From positions 1 through 64,000 of the forward strand of contig NZ_VCKZ01000004.1 in assembly GCF_005889745.1 (NCBI RefSeq): DNA of 64,000 nt. The letters run 5' to 3'. Positions 17,984 through 25,874 of the stretch are shown here, in pieces. The number at the start of each line of letters is the position of its first letter. Position 1 is the stretch's first letter. This DNA comes from Actinomadura geliboluensis (lineage in GTDB: Bacteria; Actinomycetota; Actinomycetes; Streptosporangiales; Streptosporangiaceae). The position numbers and the translations under genes are program-made. A model generated the notes under the pieces. That model had not been told where the DNA came from. It made no database searches and worked only from the letters and a program-made list of their open reading frames with translations.

Positions 17984-18004
17984 TCTACTAAGTAGCATAG
18001 TAGA
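17984..18004 (-). promoter_or_regulatory. Class A BlaI-type operator upstream of 17967
   Basis: TCTACTA-N7-TAGTAGA, a perfect 7-7-7 dyad 17 bp before the ATG. Confidence 0.75.
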
Positions 18005-18018
18005 ACATGGGCGGGTGC

Positions 18019-18050
18019 TGTGCCGCGGCGTCGGTTGACGCCGCGGCACA
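18019..18050 (-). terminator. Hairpin terminator after the BNR lipoprotein gene
   Basis: A 14-bp perfect stem (18019-18032 with 18037-18050) and a GGTT loop, 5 bp beyond the minus-strand stop at 18056. Confidence 0.8.
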
Positions 18051-18055
18051 CTTGT

Positions 18056-18973
18056 TCAACGGGCGCCGTAGAGGACGTTGAACGTCCGGCCGCCGTCGCG
18101 GGACTCGTACACACTGGCATCCTCGGCGGCAGCCAGCAGGTGCCGTTCGTCGACGGCGGTGAACGCGGCGGCCTGACCGCTAGGCAGGCGGCCGAGGCGC
18201 TGCCAGCCGGCGCCGTCCGCCTTGACCTGGACCTGTCCGTCCGGGGCCACGCCGATGAGCGTCCTGCCGTCCACCACGTCCACGTGGGTCAGGACGGGGG
18301 CGTCACCAACGACCTTGAAGGAGCCTCCCGAGTCGTTGCTCTTCAGTAGCCCGTCGGGCGTGGCCGCATAGACCTCTTCGGGACGTTCCTTGTGCGCGCC
18401 GAGGTCGTTCACATCGAGGCGTTCGCCCAAGGTCCAGGTGCGTCCGCCGTCGCGGCTGTGCCGCACGCGCTGGGTTTGGCTGTCAAAGGCATAGAGAGTC
18501 TGCCCGGCCTGCTGGAGCGCGTGGAAGTCGGCCTTGCCGGCTTCGGAGACCGTGGTCCACGTTTGTCCGGCGTCCGCGGAGCGGATCAGGCCCAGATGTG
18601 GCGGGACGCCCTTCTTCTTCATGTCGTCCATCGCCGGGTGACCGCTCGCGACGAACGAGCGAGGGCCGACGATGGTGAAGCCCATCGTGTCCTGCCGGCT
18701 CGTCCCCACCCGGCTGGCCCGGTCAGGGGACTCGATCTTGAAGACACCGAAGTGAGCCGCGATGTAGACGGATCTGTCGGCCGGGTCCATGGCGACGCCG
18801 TGAACGTGCCCGATCTCCGCCTCCGTGGAAGGAGCGGATGCCTTGCCGGAGGGAGCGGGCGCCTTGGCGTCATCGGCCTCGGTGCCGCACGCCGCCAGGA
18901 CGATGGCGCCGGCGATCAGGGCCAGCGCATGGAGCGGGCGTACGGCACGGGTGCGATGGAAGCGCAGGTTCAT
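18056..18973 (-). CDS. BNR-repeat lipoprotein (F510_1955-type, sialidase-like propeller)
   Basis: 305 residues with a lipoprotein signal (LALIAGAIVLAACG). The first blade begins IGHVHGVAMDPADRSVYIAA; Asp-box motifs follow: RSADAGQTWTTV, RHSRDGGRTWTLG, YESRDGGRTFNVL. This is the beta-propeller architecture of F510_1955-type proteins, which usually lie next to multicopper oxidases. The gene starts 14 bp after the oxidase stop, so they are an operon. No catalytic sialidase residues can be assigned, and the substrate is unknown. Confidence 0.85.
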   Translation of the reverse strand: MNLRFHRTRAVRPLHALALIAGAIVLAACGTEADDAKAPAPSGKASAPSTEAEIGHVHGVAMDPADRSVYIAAHFGVFKIESPDRASRVGTSRQDTMGFTIVGPRSFVASGHPAMDDMKKKGVPPHLGLIRSADAGQTWTTVSEAGKADFHALQQAGQTLYAFDSQTQRVRHSRDGGRTWTLGERLDVNDLGAHKERPEEVYAATPDGLLKSNDSGGSFKVVGDAPVLTHVDVVDGRTLIGVAPDGQVQVKADGAGWQRLGRLPSGQAAAFTAVDERHLLAAAEDASVYESRDGGRTFNVLYGAR

Positions 18974-18986
18974 GTCGGCTCTCCGA

Positions 18987-20543
18987 TCAGGCCTGGTAGC
19001 CGAGCAGGGTCATCATCCCGGACTCGGCGTGGTAGATGTTGTGGCAGTGGATCATCCATCTGCCGGGGTTGTCGGCGTCGAAGTCGACCTCCAGCGAACG
19101 GTTCGGGAGGACGATCGCGGTGTCCTTGCGCACCCCGGTCGGTGCCACGGCGAAGGTGTGGCCGTGCACGTGCATGGGGTGCCACATGGTGGTCCGGTTG
19201 ACGAACGACAGCCGCACCCGCTCTCCCGAACGCACCGGATACAGGTTCTTCGGGGCGTACTTGCGCCCGTTGATGGCCCAGTCGTACTTCATCATCCCGC
19301 CGGTCAGATCCAGGCGGATCGTCCGATCCGGACGCCGGTCCTTGAGTTGTACGGCGTCGGCCGGGCGCAGGTCGCCGTATCCGACGATCTTCTGTCGCAG
19401 TTCGCGCGGCTGGGCGTCCGCGGCGGGTGTCTCGGCGGCGGTGCTTGTGCGGAGTATCGCGCGGGCCACGGCGTTCTTCCCCTCGGCGAGGGCGGTCAGT
19501 GGGAACGCCCCGGACTTGACAGTCACGATGGCGTCGTAGCGTTCTCCCATGCCGAGCAGGACTGCGTCGGTCTCGACGGGCCGCACCGGAAAACCGTCCG
19601 TGTGGGTGACCGTTAGACGGTGCCCGCCCAGCGCCACGCGGAACGCGGTGTCACCGCCGGCGTTGATGAGCCTGATCCGGATGCGGTCGCCCGGTTTGGC
19701 CCGGAACGTCTCTGGTTCCTTGGCCACTCGGCCGTTGATCAGGAAGTACGGGTAGCGGACGTCACCCGCGTCGCCGCCCAGCAGTTCGCTCTCCGCGCCC
19801 ATGAGCATGTGCCCGCCCATGCCGGACGAGCCGGGCGCGTGGGTCTCGGTCTTGTCGCCCATGTCCATGCCGGGCATGGCCGAGTGGTCGCCGCCGTTCA
19901 TGCCCATGCCACCCATGCCGCGGCTTAGTTCGGCGAGCACCTGTTCCGGGGTGCCGGTCACGTCGTCCAGCCAGTCGTCGAGGACCACGACCCATTCGGC
20001 GTCATAGGCCAGCGGCTCCCTGGGATCCTCGACGATCAGTGGCGCGTACAGGCCGCGGTCGAGTTGAGTGCCTGAATGCGGATGAAACCAGTACGTGCCG
20101 GGATGCGGGGCGGTGAACTCGTAAACGAATTCGGCTCCCGCCTTGATCTCGGGCTGTGTGACACCTGGGACGCCGTCGTCGTCGTTGCGCAACGCCAGCC
20201 CGTGCCAGTGGACCGTCGTGCCGGTGGCCAGCCGGTTCGTCACGCGGGCGCGCACCACCTCGCCGGCCTTCACCCGGATCGGTGCGCCGGGCAGACGCTC
20301 GCCGTACGTCCAGGTGCGGACGGTCCGTCCTCCCAGGTCGATCGTCCCCTCGCTCGGGATCAGATGGAAGTCGCGGATGGCTGTACCAGCCCCGCGGCGG
20401 GCGGCCTCCGCTTTGCGGACTTCCGCGCCGTTCGGTGAGACATAGGCGGAACCGCTTTCCGGGCCGCCACATGCGGCGAGGGCGGTGCCGCCGGCAACCA
20501 GGAGCCCTGTGCGCAGGACGGAACGTCGATCGATCGGTTTCAT
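18987..20543 (-). CDS. Tat-exported multicopper oxidase
   Basis: 518 residues. The N-terminus combines a twin-arginine motif and lipobox (DRRSVLRTGLLVAGGTALAA then C). All four copper motifs are visible: VHWHGLALRN, TYWFHPHSGTQ, WHPMHVHGHTF and HCHNIYHAESGMM (type 1 Cys, His and Met). Between domains 1 and 2 lies a Met/His-rich insert (about residues 240-275, MGGMGMNGGDHSAMPGMDMG), typical of cuprous oxidases such as CueO. It likely oxidises Cu(I) outside the membrane. ATG 20543 starts the Tat signal; the longer frame to 20624 is not needed. It is first in an operon with the BNR lipoprotein. Confidence 0.93.
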   Translation of the reverse strand: MKPIDRRSVLRTGLLVAGGTALAACGGPESGSAYVSPNGAEVRKAEAARRGAGTAIRDFHLIPSEGTIDLGGRTVRTWTYGERLPGAPIRVKAGEVVRARVTNRLATGTTVHWHGLALRNDDDGVPGVTQPEIKAGAEFVYEFTAPHPGTYWFHPHSGTQLDRGLYAPLIVEDPREPLAYDAEWVVVLDDWLDDVTGTPEQVLAELSRGMGGMGMNGGDHSAMPGMDMGDKTETHAPGSSGMGGHMLMGAESELLGGDAGDVRYPYFLINGRVAKEPETFRAKPGDRIRIRLINAGGDTAFRVALGGHRLTVTHTDGFPVRPVETDAVLLGMGERYDAIVTVKSGAFPLTALAEGKNAVARAILRTSTAAETPAADAQPRELRQKIVGYGDLRPADAVQLKDRRPDRTIRLDLTGGMMKYDWAINGRKYAPKNLYPVRSGERVRLSFVNRTTMWHPMHVHGHTFAVAPTGVRKDTAIVLPNRSLEVDFDADNPGRWMIHCHNIYHAESGMMTLLGYQA

Positions 20544-20671
20544 GATGTGAGGGCCTCGCATTCGGTCATGCGGATGGAAGGAGATCAGGCATGAACCGGG
20601 CACGAGTGGACGTGGCGAGGGCACGAGCAGGACATCCTCGCGACGATCAACGGCACCCGGCTGGGCCGCTC

Positions 20672-21172
20672 CTAGATCCGCAGGACCGCTACGCGAGTTA
20701 TGGACAGGCCAAATCCCGGCGGCCCGCGTGGGTTGGGCAGTGAAGCTGGTCGCATCCGGCAGGGCTGGTCGTGCCTTGATGAGCGAAGCCGCCGCGCCGA
20801 CCGGCGTAGCGCGATGGCCAGCCCGGCGGCGATCAGCACGGCGAGGCAGATGACGGACGGGTCCAAGACCATCCCTGTTCCAGGGGCGCTCGCCTGGGCG
20901 GCACCGTGGACGGCCGACGAGCGCATCGCCTCCGAGGATGTCTCTTGCGCGGCCGGAGTCGGCGAGGGCAGGTAGTGGACGGCCATCGACCGACCATGGG
21001 ACGTGGCGGCCGCGCCGCGATCATGGGCGACCATGTGCCCGAGGGTGTGCATGGCGACGATGCCGAGGAGGACTGCACCCAGCAGGACCGTCCACGCGAG
21101 CGCACGACGCGGACCTCTCGGCCGGACTCCGCCTGCAGTCCGAGAGTGATCGGCATACTTACGGTCGCACAT
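20672..21172 (-). CDS. DUF6153-like small membrane protein, copy 3
   Basis: 166 residues: basic N-terminus, first membrane segment (LAWTVLLGAVLLGIVAMHTL), a His/Ser/Ala-rich external loop, second segment (VICLAVLIAAGLAIALR) and the tail ITRVAVLRI. It ends with the same type of motif as 12261-12704 (YRLGVLRL). A half-site TAGTAGA lies just upstream at 21185, but its other arm is poor. It lies 129 bp upstream of the multicopper oxidase on the same strand. Confidence 0.72.
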   Translation of the reverse strand: MCDRKYADHSRTAGGVRPRGPRRALAWTVLLGAVLLGIVAMHTLGHMVAHDRGAAATSHGRSMAVHYLPSPTPAAQETSSEAMRSSAVHGAAQASAPGTGMVLDPSVICLAVLIAAGLAIALRRSARRLRSSRHDQPCRMRPASLPNPRGPPGFGLSITRVAVLRI

Positions 21173-21328
21173 CAGGAAGCACGATAGTAGATGGGTGACG
21201 CTCTCATGACCTGACCTCCGGCACCTGGCCGAGTGCGCTCAGTGGCGTGATCGGAATCTCGACATGCAGAGCCTGCGTTCAGGACGTCTCTCAGATTCTC
21301 GGACCGGCAGCACCATGGGTGCGCATAT

Positions 21329-21349
21329 TCTACTATGCCTCCTAGTATT
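21329..21349 (+). promoter_or_regulatory. Class A BlaI-type operator upstream of 21372
   Basis: TCTACTA-N7-TAGTATT, 22 bp before the ATG. The left arm contains TACTAT, which resembles a -10 element. Confidence 0.7.
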
Positions 21350-21371
21350 TGATCTCTGGAGGTGGTTTCGC

Positions 21372-22361
21372 ATGGTGCGGCCCACGTCATCGGTGCAGCC
21401 GGTCCGTGCGCGAACGGGGGCCGGGTGCCTGGCGGCCCTCTTGGTCGCGATCACAGTGGCGGCCGGACAGTCGGCCGCGGCGGAACCTTCTCTCGCCCAG
21501 CCCAAGAAGGATCCGGCGGCGCAGTTGGCCGAGCTGGAGAAGCGCAAGAAGTCACTGGAGAAGGACTACCGCGGGCGGATCGAGAGCCTCGAAGATCTGA
21601 AGAGGAGCGCGTCCAAGGCCGCTCGGCAGGCAGAACAGCACAATCGTGAGTTGGACGCCGCCCGCACTCAGATTCGCGCGTTGGCGGCAAGCTCCTACAT
21701 GCAGGGTGCTCCGTCCTCCATCCCCGTCCTGCTCAGTACTGACGGATCCTCCCTCAAGGGTGCTGCGGCGCTGGAGTATCTGGCTCGCAACGGTGACAGG
21801 CGCGTCCAGGCGGTGGCCGGCCTGGCGTTGGAGGCCGACAAGTCCCTGCGGACCGCCCAGGCGAAGGTCGACGCGGTCCGCCGCGAGATCGGCGAACTGG
21901 AGGGCAAGCGCGCCAAGGTCCGCAAGCTCCTCGCCAAGTATCGTGCCGAGAACCCGCGACGTGGCAGACCTGACGGTGTCTCGGGAAAGACCAAGTCACC
22001 GCTGGTCGGCAACTACATGACGCCCCGCATGCGAAAGGTCATGCTTGAGATCGACCAGAAGTTCGGCCCGTTCCCCATGATCGGCTGCTACCGCGCCGGT
22101 GACCCGCAGGACCACGGCTCCGGGCGGGCCTGCGACTTCATGGAGAGCACCGCCGGCAGGATGCCGACCGCCTCGGCGACCGCGCACGGGGATTCGGTGG
22201 CCAACTACGTCGTTGACAACGCCGCACGGCTCGGCATCAAGTACGTGATCTGGCGTCAACGCATCTGGGATTCGCGCAGCGGCGGCGGCTGGCGCCAGAT
22301 GGAGGACCGCGGCGGCATCACTCAGAACCATATGGATCATCCACATGTCTCGGTGCTCTGA
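21372..22361 (+). CDS. Secreted coiled-coil protein with VldE/ARB_07466-like C-terminal domain
   Basis: 329 residues. A signal peptide (ending near GQSAAA, residue 36) is followed by a long coiled coil (about 48-200; LAELEKRKKSLEKDYRGRIE and later LRTAQAKVDAVRREIGELEG). The C-terminal domain of about 115 residues (MTPRMRKVMLEIDQKFGPFP, IGCYRAGDPQDHGSGRACDF, AARLGIKYVIWRQRIW, HMDHPHVSVL) is the actinobacterial domain found at the end of many NlpC-like secreted proteins; its His/Asp spacing recalls M15-type metallopeptidases. GGAGGT precedes ATG 21372. The coiled coil resembles that of the hydrolase at 27316. A role in peptidoglycan remodelling is inferred. Confidence 0.82.
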   Translation: MVRPTSSVQPVRARTGAGCLAALLVAITVAAGQSAAAEPSLAQPKKDPAAQLAELEKRKKSLEKDYRGRIESLEDLKRSASKAARQAEQHNRELDAARTQIRALAASSYMQGAPSSIPVLLSTDGSSLKGAAALEYLARNGDRRVQAVAGLALEADKSLRTAQAKVDAVRREIGELEGKRAKVRKLLAKYRAENPRRGRPDGVSGKTKSPLVGNYMTPRMRKVMLEIDQKFGPFPMIGCYRAGDPQDHGSGRACDFMESTAGRMPTASATAHGDSVANYVVDNAARLGIKYVIWRQRIWDSRSGGGWRQMEDRGGITQNHMDHPHVSVL

Positions 22362-22389
22362 GGCCGCTTTGGGAAACGCAGTCACGGGA

Positions 22390-23850
22390 TCAGTGGTGTT
22401 GACCTGGCCGACGTGATCGCCGGTGTGCGCGCCGAACCCGCCAGAGGGCCAGAAACGCGAGGACGGTCGGCATCATGAGAGCAAGTGGACTCCAGGATGT
22501 AACGAACGACGATAGGAGTGCCTCAGCGCCCTCATTCTGTCTGCCAGAGCGCCCCACAGTCGCCGGCGAGCCAGAGTCGCGGCGGGACGGGCCGGGCACT
22601 ACTCGGTCCACCCACACTGTGAGGTGTGATCGGCGCTCGTCACCCGTCGGAACCACGATGGCCCAGATGTCCGGTCGGATCACCATGCCGAGGGATTGAC
22701 CGAGTTCCTTCCAGCTGTCGGTCGGTGTACCTCCCAAGTCGCGTAGTCGAGACCAAGCTCCTCCGCCCTGCCGCCACAAAGAAAAGTCCACTCGGCGGCG
22801 TTTGAAGACGCCCTGCACCAGCAGCAGACTTCCGTCCTGGACATGGGCGACGGTAGGGGCCAGCGGCAGCCCGTCCGCCGGTGGTCCAGATCGTGTTCTC
22901 CATTCCCGCCCATTCGTGGAACTCGCGATGCGCACCCGCTGGCCGTCGGCCGTCGCCTCGGTCCAGCCGACCGTCCGCGTCCCGTCGGGACGGAGCGCCA
23001 GCGCGGGGATGAAGAGGTTCAGCGGCATGCCCCGTCGCGGAAGGAGCCGTGGCCGTCTGCCTGCCCTGACGACGGCGGAGGTCGTACGGCCATCGGGCGC
23101 GATCTCGTACACGATGACGTCCTGCTTGCGTCCGGTCCGCCAGCCGGCCACGGCTGCGATGATCTGGCCGCGTGCCGTGATGGCGAGGCTCGATCCGAAG
23201 GCGACCGGGTCCCGGCGCGGCAGGCGGCGTTGTGTGAAACCACCGTTGTCGCGCCGCCAGGCCACCACCGTCCGGGACGCGGTCGGTTCGGCGAGGCAGT
23301 GCACTCTCGGGCCACGGGACCAGGTCCAGCTCAAGGCCGTAAGACCAGTACCTGCGTCATAGGCCAGGGACGGCCGGTCCAGGAAGACGCTGCGCTCAGG
23401 TCCGACCACCCGGCTATAGGTCAGCTGCCCGTCCGAGAGTCGAGCGAGGAAGATCACCGATCCGGGTAGGCACCCCGGTGGACCGCTGCGTGCGGCACCG
23501 CCGGAGACCAGCAGTGATCCGTCCGCTGCGAACGCCAGCCCCGGGTCAAAGCTGCGCGCGAAACCTGGCGGACGCACGGTCCGCGGCTCGGACCACGTCC
23601 GCCCACCGTCGCTCGACTGGGTCACCTGGATGCGTGTGGGATCCAGATACGGATCGGCCGCGACAGCGATGCGCGTCGGATCACGGGGGTCGACGGCGAG
23701 TGCCGGCTCGGACATCCGGCCGGGCGGCGCGGTCAGCGGCGCCGATGTGCGCGGCTTCTCCGCTGCGGTGGCCGGAAGCGGTGACGCGAGCGGGATCAGG
23801 CACCCGAGGATGCATGACGAGTTCCTCAATGCGGCTCTCAGCGTTCTCAC
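22390..23850 (-). CDS. Secreted BNR/sialidase-fold protein with C-terminal membrane anchor
   Basis: 486 residues. Signal peptide (IPLASPLPATAA), then a propeller with Asp boxes (TQSSDGGRTWSEPRT, IASSTNGREWRTRSG) and a first-blade motif MSEPALAVDPRDPTRIAVAA. A hydrophobic C-terminal helix (SPLALMMPTVLAFLALW) with a basic tail suggests anchoring. No confirmed catalytic triad, so exo-sialidase activity is not claimed. It is divergent from the methyltransferase at 23938 across two class A operators. Confidence 0.82.
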   Translation of the reverse strand: MRTLRAALRNSSCILGCLIPLASPLPATAAEKPRTSAPLTAPPGRMSEPALAVDPRDPTRIAVAADPYLDPTRIQVTQSSDGGRTWSEPRTVRPPGFARSFDPGLAFAADGSLLVSGGAARSGPPGCLPGSVIFLARLSDGQLTYSRVVGPERSVFLDRPSLAYDAGTGLTALSWTWSRGPRVHCLAEPTASRTVVAWRRDNGGFTQRRLPRRDPVAFGSSLAITARGQIIAAVAGWRTGRKQDVIVYEIAPDGRTTSAVVRAGRRPRLLPRRGMPLNLFIPALALRPDGTRTVGWTEATADGQRVRIASSTNGREWRTRSGPPADGLPLAPTVAHVQDGSLLLVQGVFKRRRVDFSLWRQGGGAWSRLRDLGGTPTDSWKELGQSLGMVIRPDIWAIVVPTGDERRSHLTVWVDRVVPGPSRRDSGSPATVGRSGRQNEGAEALLSSFVTSWSPLALMMPTVLAFLALWRVRRAHRRSRRPGQHH

Positions 23851-23870
23851 TCCGTCCGATTCGAACGATA

Positions 23871-23891
23871 TCTACTATGCAGCCTAGTAAG
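23871..23891 (-). promoter_or_regulatory. Class A BlaI-type operator (left of a tandem pair)
   Basis: TCTACTA-N7-TAGTAAG, 20 bp from the minus-strand start at 23850. Confidence 0.7.
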
Positions 23892-23895
23892 TGCT

Positions 23896-23916
23896 ACTAC
23901 TATGCGACTTAGTAGA
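23896..23916 (+). promoter_or_regulatory. Class A BlaI-type operator (right of a tandem pair)
   Basis: ACTACTA-N7-TAGTAGA, 21 bp from ATG 23938. Centre-to-centre distance to the left site is 25 bp, and together they fill the divergent intergenic region. Confidence 0.75.
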
Positions 23917-23937
23917 TAACTCCTCAGAGGAGGCCGC

Positions 23938-24678
23938 ATGTCGGATGGGCTGCGCAACACCTGGAACGAGCGAGTCGACACCTGGCATCACCACGTCACC
24001 AACTCGCCCGCCTTCGAGAGGGTCCGCGATGAGGTGCTCCGCCTCGCGGACATTCGAGCCACTGATCGATGCCTCGACCTCGGTGCAGGGACCGGATTCC
24101 TGACGCTGCCGCTCGCCGAGCGGGCCGGGCACGTCATGGCCGTGGACATCTCCCCGGCCATGGCTCTGGATCTTCAGCAGCGTGCCGTGGAGGCGGGGTA
24201 TGGCAACGTCGAATCGATCGCGGGTGACCTGAACATGCTGCGCATACCCGCCGCGTCCCTTGACGTGGTCGTCTCCAACTACGCCCTCCACCACGTGACG
24301 AACCCGCAGAAGCGCGAACTCGTCGCGCGCGTTCACGGCTGGCTCAAGCCAGGGGGGCGTCTGGTCGTGGCGGACATGATGTTCGGCCGGGGGCTGGGCG
24401 CTGACGATCGCAGGGTCCTCGGCGCGAAGGTCAAGGCGCTGGCGGCCAAAGGCCCTGGCGGTGTGTGGCGGATCGCCAAGAACGTCACACGCCTCGGGCT
24501 GCGGCTCGGAGACGAGCAGCCGGCGCCCCCGGACTTCTGGCGGCGCGCGTTCGCCGATGCCGGATTCAGTGATGTGGGCCACAGTCAGGTCGTTCAGGAG
24601 GCGGGCATCGTCTGGGGGCGCGCCCATGCCGGCCCTCCGCTCGTCGGAACAGATGAGGGCGCCTCGACGCCGACCTGA
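23938..24678 (+). CDS. Class I SAM-dependent methyltransferase (1 of 3)
   Basis: 246 residues. Motif I LDLGAGTGFLTLPLAERAGH binds SAM, followed by VMAVDISPAM, SLDVVVSNYALHHV and LKPGGRLVVADMM. The protein resembles ubiE/COQ5-like enzymes that modify small molecules or lipids. The C-terminal part (FWRRAFADAGFSDVGHSQVV) is also seen in the next gene (FWVEAFEDAGFQTVGHRQSA), so the two are tandem paralogs. The ribosome site CAGAGGAGGC precedes ATG 23938. Substrate unknown. Confidence 0.88.
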   Translation: MSDGLRNTWNERVDTWHHHVTNSPAFERVRDEVLRLADIRATDRCLDLGAGTGFLTLPLAERAGHVMAVDISPAMALDLQQRAVEAGYGNVESIAGDLNMLRIPAASLDVVVSNYALHHVTNPQKRELVARVHGWLKPGGRLVVADMMFGRGLGADDRRVLGAKVKALAAKGPGGVWRIAKNVTRLGLRLGDEQPAPPDFWRRAFADAGFSDVGHSQVVQEAGIVWGRAHAGPPLVGTDEGASTPT

Positions 24679-24686
24679 CGCATCTA

Positions 24687-24707
24687 TCTACGAGGAGTGA
24701 TAGTAGA
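24687..24707 (+). promoter_or_regulatory. Class A BlaI-type operator between the two methyltransferases
   Basis: TCTACGA-N7-TAGTAGA, one arm imperfect, 18 bp before ATG 24726. The second methyltransferase therefore has its own regulated promoter. Confidence 0.65.
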
Positions 24708-24725
24708 TATCATGGAGGTAGGACG

Positions 24726-25415
24726 ATGACGATGAAGGTCGAGGGCATGACGGACGAGACGGCGGGGCAGTGGCATCATCATCTGCTCACCGAATCGGTT
24801 TCGACCGCGCTCAGCGCCGATATCTGGCTCAGGGCCGCACCACGGCCACAGGACCGGTGCGTCGACCTCGGCGCGGGGGTCGGCATGCTCGCCCTCCCGT
24901 TGTCCGGGGAGGTGGCCGAAGTGGTCGCGGTAGAGCCGTCGAGGATCTTGGCCGCCAGGCTCGGAGCCCGGGCGCGCGAGTCGGGTTGTCCGGCCATCAG
25001 GACGGAGAACGTTCAGATCACCGAACTGATCATGCCGCGCCGGAGTTGCGATCTGATCGTGAGCGGCCTGGCCCTCCATCACTACGACAACCCCGAGAAA
25101 CGAGCGTTGGTCTCCCGAGCGCTCCGCTGGCTCCGCCCGGGAGGGCGGCTGGTGATCGCCGACCTGATGTCCGACCGGCCGCGGTCGGTCGGCCTGCGCC
25201 GACAGCTCCCGAACGTTTCGAGATCAAACGAAAGAGGACGAATCGATCGCAGTGCCGGCCGGTTCTTCCGGTCGACGCTCCACAGTCTGCGCGAGACGAC
25301 GGCAACCGGGGAGTTCTGGGTGGAGGCATTCGAGGACGCCGGCTTCCAGACTGTGGGGCACCGACAGTCGGCACCGGGCATCGGAGTGGTGTGGGGCGCC
25401 GCCGAGTCGAACTGA
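24726..25415 (+). CDS. Class I SAM-dependent methyltransferase (2 of 3)
   Basis: 229 residues. Motif I VDLGAGVGMLALPLSGEVAE, then VVAVEPSRILAARLGARA, LIVSGLALHHYDNPEKRALV and LRPGGRLVIADLM. It is a diverged paralog of the preceding gene with a shorter N-terminus and an Arg-rich insert (SVGLRRQLPNVSRSNERGR). GGAGGT at 24714-24719 precedes ATG 24726. Substrate unknown. Confidence 0.86.
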   Translation: MTMKVEGMTDETAGQWHHHLLTESVSTALSADIWLRAAPRPQDRCVDLGAGVGMLALPLSGEVAEVVAVEPSRILAARLGARARESGCPAIRTENVQITELIMPRRSCDLIVSGLALHHYDNPEKRALVSRALRWLRPGGRLVIADLMSDRPRSVGLRRQLPNVSRSNERGRIDRSAGRFFRSTLHSLRETTATGEFWVEAFEDAGFQTVGHRQSAPGIGVVWGAAESN

Positions 25416-25436
25416 TCTCCGCGCGCCAATGAGAAA

Positions 25437-25457
25437 ACTACTATGAGCTGTAGTATG
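25437..25457 (+). promoter_or_regulatory. Class A BlaI-type operator upstream of blaI-1
   Basis: ACTACTA-N7-TAGTATG, 42 bp before ATG 25500; consistent with autoregulation of this BlaI-M56 pair. Confidence 0.72.
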
Positions 25458-25499
25458 CAGAGCCGATCCAACAGGCGGGACGTCGGAAGGCGGTAGATC

Positions 25500-25874
25500 A
25501 TGGCCGGGCAGCGCTTCGGCGACCTGGAGGCCGCGGTCATGGACCGGATGTGGTCCTACGGCCGCCCGGCCAACGTCCGCGAGGTCCTTGAAGACCTCCA
25601 GCGCGAGCGATCGATCGCCTACACCACGGTGATGACCGTGATGGACAACCTGCACAAGAAGGGGTGGCTGCGCAGGAAGCGCGTGGGGCGAGCGTATGAG
25701 TACGAGGCGGTGGCCTCGCGAGAGGGCTACACGGCCAAGCTCATGCGCGAGGCGCTCGCGACCAGCAACAACCAGGCGGCAGCGCTCGTGCACTTCCTGT
25801 CCGACCTGTCACCGGAGGAAAGCGAAGCGTTGCAAGCGGCGCTCAAGGTCGTGAAGCCGCGGGACACCACGTGA
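25500..25874 (+). CDS. BlaI/MecI/CopY-family repressor 1
   Basis: 124 residues with the family's winged-helix N-terminus: LEAAVMDRMWSYGRPANVRE, recognition region AYTTVMTVMDNLHKKGW, wing RRKRVGRAYEYEAV, and a C-terminal dimerisation segment (LVHFLSDLSPEESEALQAAL). BlaI proteins bind as dimers to dyads of the TACTA...TAGTA type and are cleaved when the partner M56 protease is activated. Its stop overlaps the protease start by 4 nt (25871-25874). A class A operator lies directly upstream, making this the best candidate for the class A regulator. Confidence 0.92.
   Translation: MAGQRFGDLEAAVMDRMWSYGRPANVREVLEDLQRERSIAYTTVMTVMDNLHKKGWLRRKRVGRAYEYEAVASREGYTAKLMREALATSNNQAAALVHFLSDLSPEESEALQAALKVVKPRDTT

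Noticed and set aside
21185-21191. TAGTAGA half-site upstream of the DUF6153-like gene at 21172
   Set aside because: The second arm at the 7-7-7 position (ATCAGGA) does not match, so it was not called an operator.
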